Part shown: positions 39,589 through 48,246 of the stretch, in pieces | Numbering within the stretch: the stretch's first letter is position 1 | Layout: every line of letters begins with the position of its first letter | Source: Vibrio breoganii | GTDB taxonomy: Bacteria; Pseudomonadota; Gammaproteobacteria; Enterobacterales; Vibrionaceae | NCBI RefSeq assembly: GCF_001677275.1 | Contig: NZ_CP016177.1 | Coordinates: forward strand, 2,604,001 to 2,668,000 | Length of the DNA stretch: 64,000 nucleotides | Direction: 5' to 3' | The notes under the pieces: model-generated | The model's input: the letters and a program-made list of their open reading frames with translations, nothing else | What the model was told of the DNA's origin: nothing | The model's database searches: none | Made by a program: the position numbers and the translations under genes

Positions 39589-39660
39589 ATCATTAATGAT
39601 CACACTGCCTTTCATTTATATAGTTATTGAGTTTAATAGTTCAAAAAGGTTACGCACCTG
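39589..39660 (+). repeat. Composite repeat unit 3
   Basis: Palindrome ATCATTAATGAT (39589-39600), core TATAGTTATTGAGTTTA at 39619-39635 and ACCTG at 39656-39660, with the same internal spacing as units 1 and 2. Transcription from it would run antisense into yddG. Confidence 0.78.
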
Positions 39661-39693
39661 ACAACAAGCAAAAATCACACTTTAACCTGAACG

Positions 39694-40584
39694 CTATTTG
39701 GTGACTCGCCAACATACCAATGAGCCAATCACCACCATAGCAACCCCCTGCCAAAAGCTTCCGGATAACGCGACACCTAAGATGATAGAAGAGAATAAGG
39801 TAGAGAAGATGGGAGTAAAGTAAGACAAGGTAGCAAGGAGTAGCATATTACCTTTCATAATCCCGCTGTTCCAAAGCCCATAACCACTTGCCATGATCAC
39901 AGCTGCGAGCAGCAAATAGAAGCTAGATTCTAGATTGAGAGAGATAGCCGGTTCACTGCTTAAACCATAGTGAATCCACAAAACAACCGCAGTCATCGCA
40001 AAGAACAAGGTAATCGCATTCTTACCATTTGAAAGACGTTTAGTAATATTGCAGTAGATTGCCCATAGGAAGGCACCAATAAACGCCATCGCATAGGTTG
40101 CAGGGTTGCTTTGTACATTCTCAGTCAGTTGAGAGAAAGAGAGCGATTGATCGCCAGTAATCGCCCACGCTACGCCGATAAAGGCGAGCACTACACTGGG
40201 ATACACCCAAAGACTGGTTTTCTTGCTACTGCTAATAACCGCAATTAACACCGTCAATGCAGGCCAAAGGTAATTTATCACTGCCATATCAAGCGCTTGC
40301 TGCCTATCATTAGCCATACCAATAGCTAGGGATAAGCACACCTCATAAGCTGCAAATAGACCACCCGCAACGATGACATAACGCTTTGATAGCGTTTTTA
40401 GCTTTGGACTGCCCACAACAAACATCAGAAATATTGTCGCGACCGTATAGATACTCGCAGCCCCGCCAATAGGCCCTAACTGCTCTGCTACCTTACGAGC
40501 AACACCAATAACACTGCTCCATAAAAGAATGGCTGCGATGCCGTAAAGGGTATATTTGTGCTTATTCAAGTGCTTTACATCCAA
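39694..40584 (-). CDS. yddG: Aromatic amino acid exporter, YddG family (DMT/EamA)
   Basis: A 296-residue inner-membrane protein with ten helices and two EamA repeats. It is closest in pattern to Escherichia coli YddG, for example LLWSSVIGVARKVAEQLGPIGGAA and INYLWPALTVL. YddG exports aromatic amino acids and some drugs. It is monocistronic on the minus strand; its 3' end faces the triple-repeat spacer. Confidence 0.88.
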   Translation of the reverse strand: MDVKHLNKHKYTLYGIAAILLWSSVIGVARKVAEQLGPIGGAASIYTVATIFLMFVVGSPKLKTLSKRYVIVAGGLFAAYEVCLSLAIGMANDRQQALDMAVINYLWPALTVLIAVISSSKKTSLWVYPSVVLAFIGVAWAITGDQSLSFSQLTENVQSNPATYAMAFIGAFLWAIYCNITKRLSNGKNAITLFFAMTAVVLWIHYGLSSEPAISLNLESSFYLLLAAVIMASGYGLWNSGIMKGNMLLLATLSYFTPIFSTLFSSIILGVALSGSFWQGVAMVVIGSLVCWRVTK

Positions 40585-40640
40585 TGTCTAAGGTTTCAAC
40601 ACCTTATCTCAAAACAAGCTTGTAGATAAAGTAACAGGAA

Positions 40641-40667
40641 ATAAAAAGCCTCCTTAAAAGGAGGCTT
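40641..40667 (-). terminator. Terminator of the MerR-permease operon
   Basis: On the minus strand AAGCCTCC-TTTT-AAGGAGGCTT followed by TTTATTT, 18 bases after the permease stop. Confidence 0.88.
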
Positions 40668-40684
40668 ATCTATTCAGTGATCAT

Positions 40685-41782
40685 TCAGCTAGCGAGCGAA
40701 ACTTTGACTGTTTTATTTCGCCATTGCTTCCAATAACTTACCAACATCAAAACAGCAAGTAAGATACCGGTAGAAACCGTCAACCAGTGCGGGAGTAGCT
40801 CGTGTTCCATTGCTGAAAGCGGAGCGACATTAAACCCAAATTGAGCCACCAAGAAATCAGTGAGCAAGCCAAACACTATGGCCATACCTACTACACCCGT
40901 CAGATAAGCAATCAGCGATCGTCTGCCCAGTTCTTTACTGACAACACCTAAGGTAGCAATGTTGGTTGCTGGGCCTGCCAGCATGAAAACGAGCACAGCA
41001 CCAGGGCTGATACCTGACATTAATAGACCGGCAGCAATGGGTGTTGAAGCCGTTGCGCAGATGTACATAGGTACACTGATGGCCACCATGACAAGCATGC
41101 TCCAAATACTGCCGCCCCACTGTGCAAGGAAGTCTGTTTCTACATAGGTCTGCACTAGAGAGGCAAAGAACAAGCCAATCATTAACCAAGTGCTAATGTC
41201 TTTCACAAGATCCGTTGCCGCGAAGTGTATACCCGACTTCAGCTTCTCCATTGCACTCTTATCGGCCTTAGTTTCTTTCTTTGAAGAACAGCAACTCGAC
41301 TGCGTGTTCGCTTGAGGGGTTGCCTTTTTACCCGAGCAACAACTCACAGGAGCAAAGCTCTTCATTTCAATCTTTTGCTCTTTCTCTGCTTCTTTGCCAA
41401 CCAACAAGCCCGCAACTATCGCGCTCGATATAGCGGCTATAGGACGAATGATGGCCATGAATGGTCCTAGCAGTGCGTATGAGATCGATACCGAGTCGAT
41501 TCCGGTTTCTGGTGTTGCCACTAAGAAAGAGGTAGTTGCACTCTTTGATGCACCGCTACGTCTTAGCCCTAAAGCAGCAGGAATCACGCCACACGAGCAC
41601 AAAGGCAACGGAGCGCCTATAAAGGCAGCTTTTATGGTCGTCTTTGCGCCCTTTCCACCCAGATGTTTTGTTAAGAGGTTTGTAGGTATCCACTCTTTGA
41701 GCAATCCTGCGATCACTAATCCCAGTAGCATCCACGGAGCCGACTCGAGAAAAAGGTCAATAAAGTTATAAATCAGGCTCAT
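40685..41782 (-). CDS. SO_0444-family Cu/Zn efflux permease
   Basis: A 365-residue membrane permease with about eight to ten helices. It has the intramembrane motif PLPLCSCGVIPAA (Cys62, Cys64) and a cytosolic Cys-rich linker with two CC pairs (148-149 and 164-165) that probably binds soft metals. NCBI families of this type are named for copper/zinc efflux. Its start overlaps the regulator stop by one base (TAATG), so the two are translationally coupled. Metal identity is inferred from the family and the regulator. Confidence 0.87.
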   Translation of the reverse strand: MSLIYNFIDLFLESAPWMLLGLVIAGLLKEWIPTNLLTKHLGGKGAKTTIKAAFIGAPLPLCSCGVIPAALGLRRSGASKSATTSFLVATPETGIDSVSISYALLGPFMAIIRPIAAISSAIVAGLLVGKEAEKEQKIEMKSFAPVSCCSGKKATPQANTQSSCCSSKKETKADKSAMEKLKSGIHFAATDLVKDISTWLMIGLFFASLVQTYVETDFLAQWGGSIWSMLVMVAISVPMYICATASTPIAAGLLMSGISPGAVLVFMLAGPATNIATLGVVSKELGRRSLIAYLTGVVGMAIVFGLLTDFLVAQFGFNVAPLSAMEHELLPHWLTVSTGILLAVLMLVSYWKQWRNKTVKVSLAS

Positions 41783-42207
41783 TATGCTTCTCCTACTGCG
41801 TGACTATCCGCACTCTCTAACGCTTCTAAAATGGAGCAATGCGTTGCAGGTTCACTGCCTCCACAGCAAGATTGACTCAGTTTCTGCAGAGAATCGTGAA
41901 AAATTTGCAGCTCTTTAATGCGCTCTTCAACCTGATGACATTTCATATCAACAATATCGCGAGCCTCTTTACAGCTATGACTCTCTTTATCTAGCTGGAT
42001 AGAGAGCAAGTCCATTATCTCCTGTAATGAAAAGCCGACTCGTTTAGCGCGTATGATAAAGCCAAGCTTATCGGCATCCTCATGGGTGTAGACGCGATAG
42101 CCTGCCTCACTGCGTGAGCTAGGCTTTAACAGTCCATGTTTTTCGTAGAAGCGTAATGTGTCTGGCTTGATATCAAATCGCTTAGCCAGTTCTCCAATTT
42201 TGTACAT
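41782..42207 (-). CDS. zntR: MerR-family metal-responsive activator, ZntR-like
   Basis: A 141-residue regulator. The N-terminal winged helix starts MYKIGELAKRFDIKPDTLRFYEKHG; a dimerisation helix (about 80-115) and a C-terminal metal site follow, with CCGG and THC plus the earlier Cys in HSCKE. These are the ligands expected for a Zn(II)-type sensor. The start at 42207 (or 42219) is chosen because longer frames would cross the promoter at 42241-42272. It probably activates itself and the permease when metal is bound. Confidence 0.88.
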   Translation of the reverse strand: MYKIGELAKRFDIKPDTLRFYEKHGLLKPSSRSEAGYRVYTHEDADKLGFIIRAKRVGFSLQEIMDLLSIQLDKESHSCKEARDIVDMKCHQVEERIKELQIFHDSLQKLSQSCCGGSEPATHCSILEALESADSHAVGEA

Positions 42208-42240
42208 TCCAATGCTCATCAAATAATCTGTAACTCTATA

Positions 42241-42272
42241 AGTATAAACCTTAGACATAACTCCAAGGTCAA
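42241..42272 (-). promoter_or_regulatory. MerR-type promoter and operator for the zntR-permease operon
   Basis: On the minus strand -35 TTGACC and -10 TATACT are separated by an over-long 20-base spacer that holds the dyad ACCTT-N12-AAGGT (42248-42269). This is the classic architecture of MerR-family activated promoters. Confidence 0.85.
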
Positions 42273-42372
42273 GCTTTCTGTTCAGCAAAATTGGCCATTA
42301 TTTATTGGTTTGTTTTATCGGCTCCGAATCCTAAAGCCTCCAAATGACACTTTTTTTACAATAAAATGCAAA

Positions 42373-42388
42373 AGCCAAACGATTGCGC
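42373..42388 (+). promoter_or_regulatory. PurR-like operator upstream of purH
   Basis: AGCCAAACGATTGCGC matches the PurR consensus at about 12 of 16 positions and lies just upstream of a -10 TAGAAT at 42412-42417. Purine repression of purH is expected from other gammaproteobacteria. Confidence 0.6.
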
Positions 42389-42452
42389 GAGCTTTTTCGA
42401 AGATTATTCGCTAGAATACGCGCCATTCGAATTGATGTTTTTTTGCACGCTG

Positions 42453-42512
42453 AAGATTTTTGTCAAAGTTGTTTCATAGTCATGATGCAGGCTCAACTTT
42501 GACAAACATCTT
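42453..42512 (+). promoter_or_regulatory. Long inverted repeat in the purH leader
   Basis: 19-base arms (42453-42471 and 42494-42512) are complementary with one mismatch, including a perfect 11-bp core TGTCAAAGTTG/CAACTTTGACA, with a 22-base loop. It lies between the promoter and the purH ATG, so it would be transcribed as a stem-loop. The function is unknown. Confidence 0.6.
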
Positions 42513-42642
42513 TTCATCCAACTTGATTCCAAAATCAGCAGATGTTGTGAGGATGCACCAGACGATCAAGCTAATGATTCGGGGGCTTCTCATTTATTCT
42601 GCCGGTAGCGGATAATCTTAAGTACTTGAGGAATATGGAAGC

Positions 42643-44235
42643 ATGAGTAACGCTCGCCCAATTCGCCGCGCTCTTATCAGCGTATCTGATAAAACTGGCA
42701 TCGTAGAATTTGCTAAAGCCCTAGCTGAACGCAATGTTGAACTTCTTTCTACCGGCGGTACAGCTCGCCTACTTGCAGAACAAGGCCTAGCAGTCACAGA
42801 AGTGTCTGACTACACAGGCTTCCCAGAAATGATGGACGGTCGTGTTAAGACCCTTCACCCTAAAGTGCACGGTGGTGTACTTGGTCGTCGCGGACAAGAC
42901 GATGAGGTGATGGAAAAACACGGCATCAATCCTATCGATATGGTTGTTGTTAACCTATACCCATTCGCTGAAACCGTAGCAAAAGAAGGTTGTACCCTTG
43001 CTGATGCTGTTGAGAACATCGATATCGGTGGTCCAACAATGGTTCGTTCTGCAGCGAAAAACCACAAAGACGTGACCATCGTTGTAAACGCTCACGATTA
43101 CGATCGCGTAATTGTTGAAATGGATGCAAACGACGCTTCTCTAACTCTTGAGACTCGTTTTGACCTTGCGATTGCAGCGTTTGAGCACACTGCTTCTTAC
43201 GATGGCATGATTGCTAACTACTTTGGCACTATGGTTCCTTCTTACGGTGAGAACAAAGAAGGCGACGAAGAGTCTAAGTTCCCTCGCACGTTCAACCAAC
43301 AGTTCGAGAAGAAACAAGACATGCGCTACGGTGAAAACAGCCACCAAGCAGCGGCATTCTATGTTGAAGCAAACCCAGAAGAAGCGTCTGTATCAACAGC
43401 TCGCCAAATCCAAGGTAAAGCACTGTCTTACAACAACATCGCTGACACTGACGCCGCTCTTGAGTGTGTGAAAGAATTTGACGAGCCAGCATGCGTTATC
43501 GTTAAGCACGCTAACCCATGTGGTGTAGCACTAGGCGAAAATATCCTAGAAGCTTACGACCGCGCGTTCAAAACAGACCCAACATCTGCATTTGGTGGCA
43601 TCATCGCGTTTAACCGCGAACTAGACGCAGCAACTGCAACCGCTATCACTGAGCGCCAATTCGTTGAGGTTATCATTGCACCGTCTGTTTCTGCTGAAGC
43701 AGTAGAAATCGTTGCGGCTAAGAAGAACCTTCGCCTTCTAGAGTGTGGCGAGTGGACAAGCAAGACTACTGGCTTTGACGTTAAGCGTGTAAACGGTGGC
43801 CTGCTAGTTCAAGACCGCGACCAAGGTATGGTTTCTCAAGATGACCTTAAAGTAGTGTCTAAGCGCCAACCAACAGAAGAAGAGCTAAAAGATGCGCTAT
43901 TCTGCTGGAAAGTAGCGAAGTACGTGAAATCGAATGCGATTGTTTACTCGAAAGGTGACATGACTATCGGTGTAGGCGCAGGCCAAATGAGCCGTGTTTA
44001 CTCTGCGAAAATCGCTGGCATTAAAGCGGCTGACGAAGGTCTACAAGTTGAAGGTTGCGTAATGGCATCGGATGCTTTCTTCCCATTCCGCGATGGTATC
44101 GACGCAGCAGCTGACGCTGGCATCAAGTGTGTGATTCAGCCAGGTGGTTCAATGCGCGATCAAGAAGTTATCGATGCTGCTGACGAACATGGCATGGCGA
44201 TGATCTTTACTGGTATGCGTCACTTCCGCCACTAA
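42643..44235 (+). CDS. purH: Bifunctional AICAR transformylase / IMP cyclohydrolase
   Basis: Last two steps of IMP synthesis. The 530-residue product has the N-terminal IMP cyclohydrolase domain (about 1-150, [14 protein letters not shown] and [11 protein letters not shown]) and the C-terminal transformylase domain (about 200-530) with [10 protein letters not shown] and [10 protein letters not shown]. Length is normal. It is separated from purD by 219 bases containing a palindromic repeat. Confidence 0.98.
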   Translation: MSNARPIRRALISVSDKTGIVEFAKALAERNVELLSTGGTARLLAEQGLAVTEVSDYTGFPEMMDGRVKTLHPKVHGGVLGRRGQDDEVMEKHGINPIDMVVVNLYPFAETVAKEGCTLADAVENIDIGGPTMVRSAAKNHKDVTIVVNAHDYDRVIVEMDANDASLTLETRFDLAIAAFEHTASYDGMIANYFGTMVPSYGENKEGDEESKFPRTFNQQFEKKQDMRYGENSHQAAAFYVEANPEEASVSTARQIQGKALSYNNIADTDAALECVKEFDEPACVIVKHANPCGVALGENILEAYDRAFKTDPTSAFGGIIAFNRELDAATATAITERQFVEVIIAPSVSAEAVEIVAAKKNLRLLECGEWTSKTTGFDVKRVNGGLLVQDRDQGMVSQDDLKVVSKRQPTEEELKDALFCWKVAKYVKSNAIVYSKGDMTIGVGAGQMSRVYSAKIAGIKAADEGLQVEGCVMASDAFFPFRDGIDAAADAGIKCVIQPGGSMRDQEVIDAADEHGMAMIFTGMRHFRH

Positions 44236-44248
44236 TTTTTCTTCATAT

Positions 44249-44350
44249 CTGGGGTGGTAACTTCGTTGACGGCCTTCACTTACCCGAATCACATAGTTCA
44301 CTATGCTCATCGGGATAAGCTCTACCGTCGCCTTGTTAGCACTCCCAGCT
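44249..44350. repeat. Palindromic intergenic repeat (ERIC-like) between purH and purD
   Basis: An imperfect palindrome of about 100 bases. Its inner hairpin pairs CTTACCCGA with TCGGGATAAG around TAGT-tca-CTA, and outer segments GACGG/CCGTC and TAAC/GTTA also pair. I recall near-identical intergenic sequences elsewhere in Vibrio genomes. It should form a strong stem-loop in the purHD transcript. Confidence 0.7.
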
Positions 44351-44454
44351 ATTTTGAAAAACGGATTATTAAAAGACTTAAAGTTTCATTTTAGTGCAAA
44401 GGCATACCATTAGATTCAACTAGGTAAGTGTCATTGCCATCAAAGGAAAAAATT

Positions 44455-45744
44455 ATGAACGTTTTAATTATCGGTGCGGGCGGTCGTGAGCACGCTCTAG
44501 GCTGGAAAGCAGCACAAAACCCAAACGTTGAGACTGTATTCGTTGCTCCAGGTAACGCTGGTACAGCACTTGAGCCTAAGCTAGAAAACGTCGACATCGG
44601 CGTTGAAGACATCGCAGGTCTTGTTGCTTTTGCTAAAGAAAACAGCATCGAGCTAACCATTGTTGGCCCTGAAGCACCGCTTGTTATCGGTGTTGTTGAT
44701 GCCTTCCGCGAAGCAGGACTGCCTATCTTTGGTCCAACTCAAGCTGCAGCTCAGCTTGAAGGCTCTAAAGCATTTACTAAAGACTTCTTAGCTCGCCACG
44801 ACATTCCAACAGGTTCTTACGCAAACTTCACTGAAATTGAGCCAGCAATAGCTTACGTTCGTGAACAAGGCGCACCTATCGTTGTTAAGGCAGACGGCCT
44901 AGCAGCAGGTAAAGGCGTTATTGTTGCGATGACTCTAGAAGAAGCAGAAGACGCAATCAAAGACATGCTGGCTGGCAATGCATTTGGTGAAGCCGGTAGC
45001 CGCGTCGTTATCGAAGAATTCCTAGAAGGCGAAGAAGCAAGCTTCATCGTTATGGTTGATGGCGCTAGCGTATTGCCTATGGCAACCAGCCAAGACCATA
45101 AGCGTGTTGGCGATAAAGATACTGGCCCTAACACTGGTGGTATGGGTGCTTATTCTCCTGCGCCGGTAGTAACGCCAGAGATCCACAATCGTATCCTAGA
45201 AGAAGTTATTTACCCTACTGTACGCGGTATGGACGCTGAAGGCGCACCATACACGGGCTTCCTATACGCTGGCCTAATGATCGATGCTGACGGTACACCT
45301 AAAGTAATCGAGTATAACTGCCGCTTCGGTGACCCAGAAACTCAGCCTATCATGATGCGCATGGAATCTGACCTTGTTGAGCTTTGCCTAATGGCAATTG
45401 ATGAGAAGCTAGACGAAGCAGAATCTAAATGGGATCCACGCGCTTCAATTGGTGTTGTATTAGCGGCCGGTGGTTACCCTGCTGATTACGCTAAAGGCGA
45501 TGTGATTTCTCTGCCATCCGCAGATGCTGAAGACCAAAAGATCTTCCATGCAGGTACCGCTAACAATGAAGCAGGCGACGTTGTGACAAACGGCGGCCGT
45601 GTTCTTTGTGCTACGGCACTGGGTAACACAGTTTCAGAAGCGCAGCAGCACGCTTATGCACTAGCGAAACAAGTAAGCTGGAACGGTATGTTCCACCGCA
45701 ATGATATTGGTTATCGTGCGATTGCTCGCGAGCAGCAAAAGTAA
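44455..45744 (+). CDS. purD: Phosphoribosylamine-glycine ligase
   Basis: ATP-dependent formation of glycinamide ribonucleotide in purine synthesis. The 429-residue ATP-grasp protein has LIIGAGGREHALGW, ADGLAAGKGVIVA, TGPNTGGMGAYSPAP and CRFGDPETQ. The ATG at 44455, with AAGGAAA upstream, is preferred to an in-frame ATG 27 bases earlier because the Rossmann-like start (MNVLIIGAGG) is then N-terminal. Confidence 0.98.
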   Translation: MNVLIIGAGGREHALGWKAAQNPNVETVFVAPGNAGTALEPKLENVDIGVEDIAGLVAFAKENSIELTIVGPEAPLVIGVVDAFREAGLPIFGPTQAAAQLEGSKAFTKDFLARHDIPTGSYANFTEIEPAIAYVREQGAPIVVKADGLAAGKGVIVAMTLEEAEDAIKDMLAGNAFGEAGSRVVIEEFLEGEEASFIVMVDGASVLPMATSQDHKRVGDKDTGPNTGGMGAYSPAPVVTPEIHNRILEEVIYPTVRGMDAEGAPYTGFLYAGLMIDADGTPKVIEYNCRFGDPETQPIMMRMESDLVELCLMAIDEKLDEAESKWDPRASIGVVLAAGGYPADYAKGDVISLPSADAEDQKIFHAGTANNEAGDVVTNGGRVLCATALGNTVSEAQQHAYALAKQVSWNGMFHRNDIGYRAIAREQQK

Positions 45745-45769
45745 TTAAGCTTTAACTCTAAGCAATACC

Positions 45770-45801
45770 AAAGCCACCTCAATTACTGAGGTGGCTTTTT
45801 T
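45770..45801 (+). terminator. purHD terminator
   Basis: AAGCCACCTCA pairs with TGAGGTGGCTT, then a T run. Confidence 0.93.
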
Positions 45802-45923
45802 AATATTCATACACTGAATTTATACATTCCCTAAAGGTTTCTCTCTGTTTACCCCAAGCCAGCGCAGGTATAATGGTCTTACCAGAAAACCATAACTACC
45901 GTGAATACCCCTAAGCATTATCA

Positions 45924-46748
45924 ATGACCATGAATAAGCAAAACTTCCATGAGCGACTCAAAGCACTAAGAATTGAAACTGGTTTATCCCAAGGGGATCT
46001 CGCCAATCAACTTAGTGAAGAGCATCGTGTATTTGCGAATGTCACTCAATCGATGATCAGCCTATGGGAGCGAGGAAAGGTCACCCCTTCAATCTTGCGT
46101 CGCGTGGGGCTTGCACATTTTTTCTCTGCTGATTACCAATATGATCAAGCCGAGCAACAACTCATGAAGCGGGCAAAGGCCTTTGAGATGTTGTTTGAAA
46201 AAGAGAACACGTTTTATAATTATCCGGTCACTAGCGAAGAGGTGATTCGATATTCACGCCTTAGCGAGTATCAGCGTGAATGGGTAAAGAATGCGCATTT
46301 ATACGTGCTTGATGGCGAACTGGCTCTAGAAGAGTCAATGGCAATGCAAGATATCACCGACCCATGGGTTCGTATTTACTATCATCAAGGTGCTATAGTG
46401 GCAGCCTTAGTGTATGAAAAAACAGAAGATAAAATCACGATAGTCAGTCTATCTGCGATTAATATTTTCATCTGGAAGCATGTGCATAAGGACATCGCAA
46501 CCCTTCCGCCAAAAACACTGATTCGAACAAGAATACGAGAGCCTAGCTTATCTCTATTGCTAAGAGACTTGTATGTCGAACCTGAAGAGTACTCTTGTGG
46601 TACTGAGATCTATGAAACTTCGATAGGCCATCTTTATCACAATACCTTTGTGAAGAATATGCTGGACAATGATGCCTACGACTTTCGCCTTCTAAGGTAT
46701 GAGCTCTATAAGAGTGAAGAAGCACGGATTCTGCACGACGTCGCCTGA
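45924..46748 (+). CDS. XRE-family regulator with an uncharacterised C-terminal domain
   Basis: A 274-residue protein. The N-terminal Cro/C1-type helix-turn-helix spans about residues 8-62 (FHERLKALRIETGLSQGDLA, SMISLWERGKVTPS). I do not recognise the following 200 residues; they contain alternating strands and helices (RIYYHQGAIVAALVYE, TIVSLSAINIFI) and no obvious catalytic motif. It precedes a small AraC-type gene on the same strand and sits between purD and the DUF1481-hupA pair, which are usually closer to one another. The pair is therefore probably accessory. Confidence 0.75.
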   Translation: MTMNKQNFHERLKALRIETGLSQGDLANQLSEEHRVFANVTQSMISLWERGKVTPSILRRVGLAHFFSADYQYDQAEQQLMKRAKAFEMLFEKENTFYNYPVTSEEVIRYSRLSEYQREWVKNAHLYVLDGELALEESMAMQDITDPWVRIYYHQGAIVAALVYEKTEDKITIVSLSAINIFIWKHVHKDIATLPPKTLIRTRIREPSLSLLLRDLYVEPEEYSCGTEIYETSIGHLYHNTFVKNMLDNDAYDFRLLRYELYKSEEARILHDVA

Positions 46749-46789
46749 TATCTTCTCATTTTCTGCACAAAATAATGCTATATATTTCA

Positions 46790-46814
46790 TATATCTCGAT
46801 ATCGAAAAATATCG
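46790..46814. promoter_or_regulatory. TATCGA-type operator candidate
   Basis: A cluster of TATCTCGA, TATCGA and TATCGA, including the palindrome TCGATATCGA, in the 126-base gap between the XRE and AraC genes. The upstream regulator could bind here. Confidence 0.35.
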
Positions 46815-46874
46815 AATAGCGTGCCCTTTCTAACTCCATTATCGTGGCTCATCATCCAGATAAGGAAAGGGATT

Positions 46875-47222
46875 ATGAGTAAAATTGAAAAAGCAGTGGA
46901 CTACGTAAATCAACATTTCACAACGGCTCTAACTGCAGAAGCTGTCGCTGAAGCGTGTGACTGCTCTGTGTTTTACCTACCCAAACTATTTCGCAATAAC
47001 CTAGGCATGTCTTATCAGCAGTATGTGATGTTTAAAAGAGTAGAGCGCGCCAAAAACCTGCTCGTAAACAGAAGGCATTACAAAGTATCAACCATTGCTA
47101 TCGAATCTGGCTTTTTAGATGACACCTACTTTTGTCGTGTCTTTAAAAAACAGACAGGTATGACACCAATAGAATACAGAACTAGGCATATCAACATACA
47201 GAAGCTTCAACCCGCCTATTAG
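46875..47222 (+). CDS. Small AraC-family DNA-binding protein
   Basis: A 115-residue protein made only of the two helix-turn-helix motifs of the AraC family (about 10-105), similar in size to MarA/SoxS and lacking a ligand domain. The signature lies in VSTIAIESGFLDDTYFCRVFKKQTGMTPIEYR. The start at 46875 has AAGGAAAGG upstream; the longer frame adds 18 residues with no family match. It is probably controlled by its own synthesis level, perhaps by the XRE gene upstream. It is convergent with the DUF1481 gene, 16 bases away. Confidence 0.82.
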   Translation: MSKIEKAVDYVNQHFTTALTAEAVAEACDCSVFYLPKLFRNNLGMSYQQYVMFKRVERAKNLLVNRRHYKVSTIAIESGFLDDTYFCRVFKKQTGMTPIEYRTRHINIQKLQPAY

Positions 47223-47238
47223 TTCCTACTCTATATCA

Positions 47239-47934
47239 TTAGCTCTGTGAGGACGGTCGCTCAATGCACTCATACCCGCCGTTCTTGAGCATCAGCATTT
47301 TATCAACGACAATTTTCTTGGCTTTATACTCACCGATAAATGCAACAAAGTGGTCTTCATCTATCAAACGGTCAATGACAAATGATGGAAGCTGGTCTTT
47401 AAACTCGATACTGGTGAATGTCCTTCCTTCACAGGTAACAAATGCCCCCTCTTCCCAATAACCTTGTATCAGCTCTAATCCTTGTTCCTGCTGATTTTTT
47501 CCCTTAGCTATCAAGTCACTGGCTTGTTGCTTAACGTCATCAATCTGCTGCTTACGCATAGGCATAACCTTGCCATTGATACGCAATCGTTGATAAACCG
47601 CTTCTCCAGTGCCGCTGAAGCGCAGAGTCATCTGAAAAGGAATTAGATCACCGGAATTAGACAGTCTTTCACCTGTGCGGGACATTTCCCTAAGGTTATC
47701 ACTATCCCAAGTGTAATGGCTTTTGTACCAAGTCTTATCTTTGAAGATCACATCATCGGAGCTTGATTCTGGGGAATCAAAACGCTCAGTGAGCCAAAAT
47801 AAAGAGGTTTTTGTGTTGTCAATTTCGCCACCCGAATATTCAGTAATCTGGGCAGATTGACGCAGAGGAGTCGTAGCAGAAGAACAGCCCGCTAGGGTTA
47901 GAATAGCTAAAGCAGAAGCAATAAAGTGTTTCAT
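47239..47934 (-). CDS. DUF1481 lipoprotein
   Basis: A 231-residue protein. It has a signal peptide and lipobox LTLAGC with Cys17 as the acylation site, followed by a beta-rich periplasmic domain. DUF1481 (Escherichia coli YjaH) is encoded next to hupA in many gammaproteobacteria; its role is unknown. The ATG at 47934 directly follows the T tract of the hupA terminator, and no ribosome site is visible. A GTG at 47958, inside the terminator stem, is an alternative. Confidence 0.83.
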   Translation of the reverse strand: MKHFIASALAILTLAGCSSATTPLRQSAQITEYSGGEIDNTKTSLFWLTERFDSPESSSDDVIFKDKTWYKSHYTWDSDNLREMSRTGERLSNSGDLIPFQMTLRFSGTGEAVYQRLRINGKVMPMRKQQIDDVKQQASDLIAKGKNQQEQGLELIQGYWEEGAFVTCEGRTFTSIEFKDQLPSFVIDRLIDEDHFVAFIGEYKAKKIVVDKMLMLKNGGYECIERPSSQS

Positions 47935-47935
47935 A

Positions 47936-47970
47936 AAAAATACGCCGAGCGATGTCACTCGGCGTATTTT
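47936..47970 (-). terminator. hupA terminator abutting the DUF1481 start
   Basis: On the minus strand AATACGCCGAG pairs with CTCGGCGTATT and runs into TTTTTT, ending one base before the DUF1481 ATG. Confidence 0.88.
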
Positions 47971-47973
47971 ACA

Positions 47974-48246
47974 TTAATTAACTGAATCTTTCAGTGCTTT
48001 ACCAGCAGTAAATGCAGGAACATTTGCTGCAGCAATTTGAATCTCTTCACCAGTCTTAGGGTTACGACCAGTGCGTGCATTACGGTGAGATACTTTAAAT
48101 GTGCCAAAACCAATTAGTTGAACTTGGTCGCCCTCTTTAAGAGCATCGGTTACGCCTTCAAGAGTAGCTTCAAGAGCTGCTTTTGCTTGTGCTTTTGATA
48201 GATCGGCTTTTTCAGCAATTGCATCGATTAATTGGGTCTTGTTCAT
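47974..48246 (-). CDS. hupA: DNA-binding protein HU-alpha
   Basis: Abundant histone-like protein that bends and compacts DNA as HU homodimer or heterodimer. The 90-residue canonical product begins [14 protein letters not shown] and has the DNA-binding arm [25 protein letters not shown] strong terminator follows, and DUF1481 lies downstream as in Escherichia coli. Confidence 0.98.
   Translation of the reverse strand: MNKTQLIDAIAEKADLSKAQAKAALEATLEGVTDALKEGDQVQLIGFGTFKVSHRNARTGRNPKTGEEIQIAAANVPAFTAGKALKDSVN

Noticed and set aside
39318..39660. Integron attC (VCR) or CRISPR interpretation of the three repeats
   Set aside because: The units lack attC core sites and dyads, spacers are unequal and AT-rich, and there are no cas or integrase genes.
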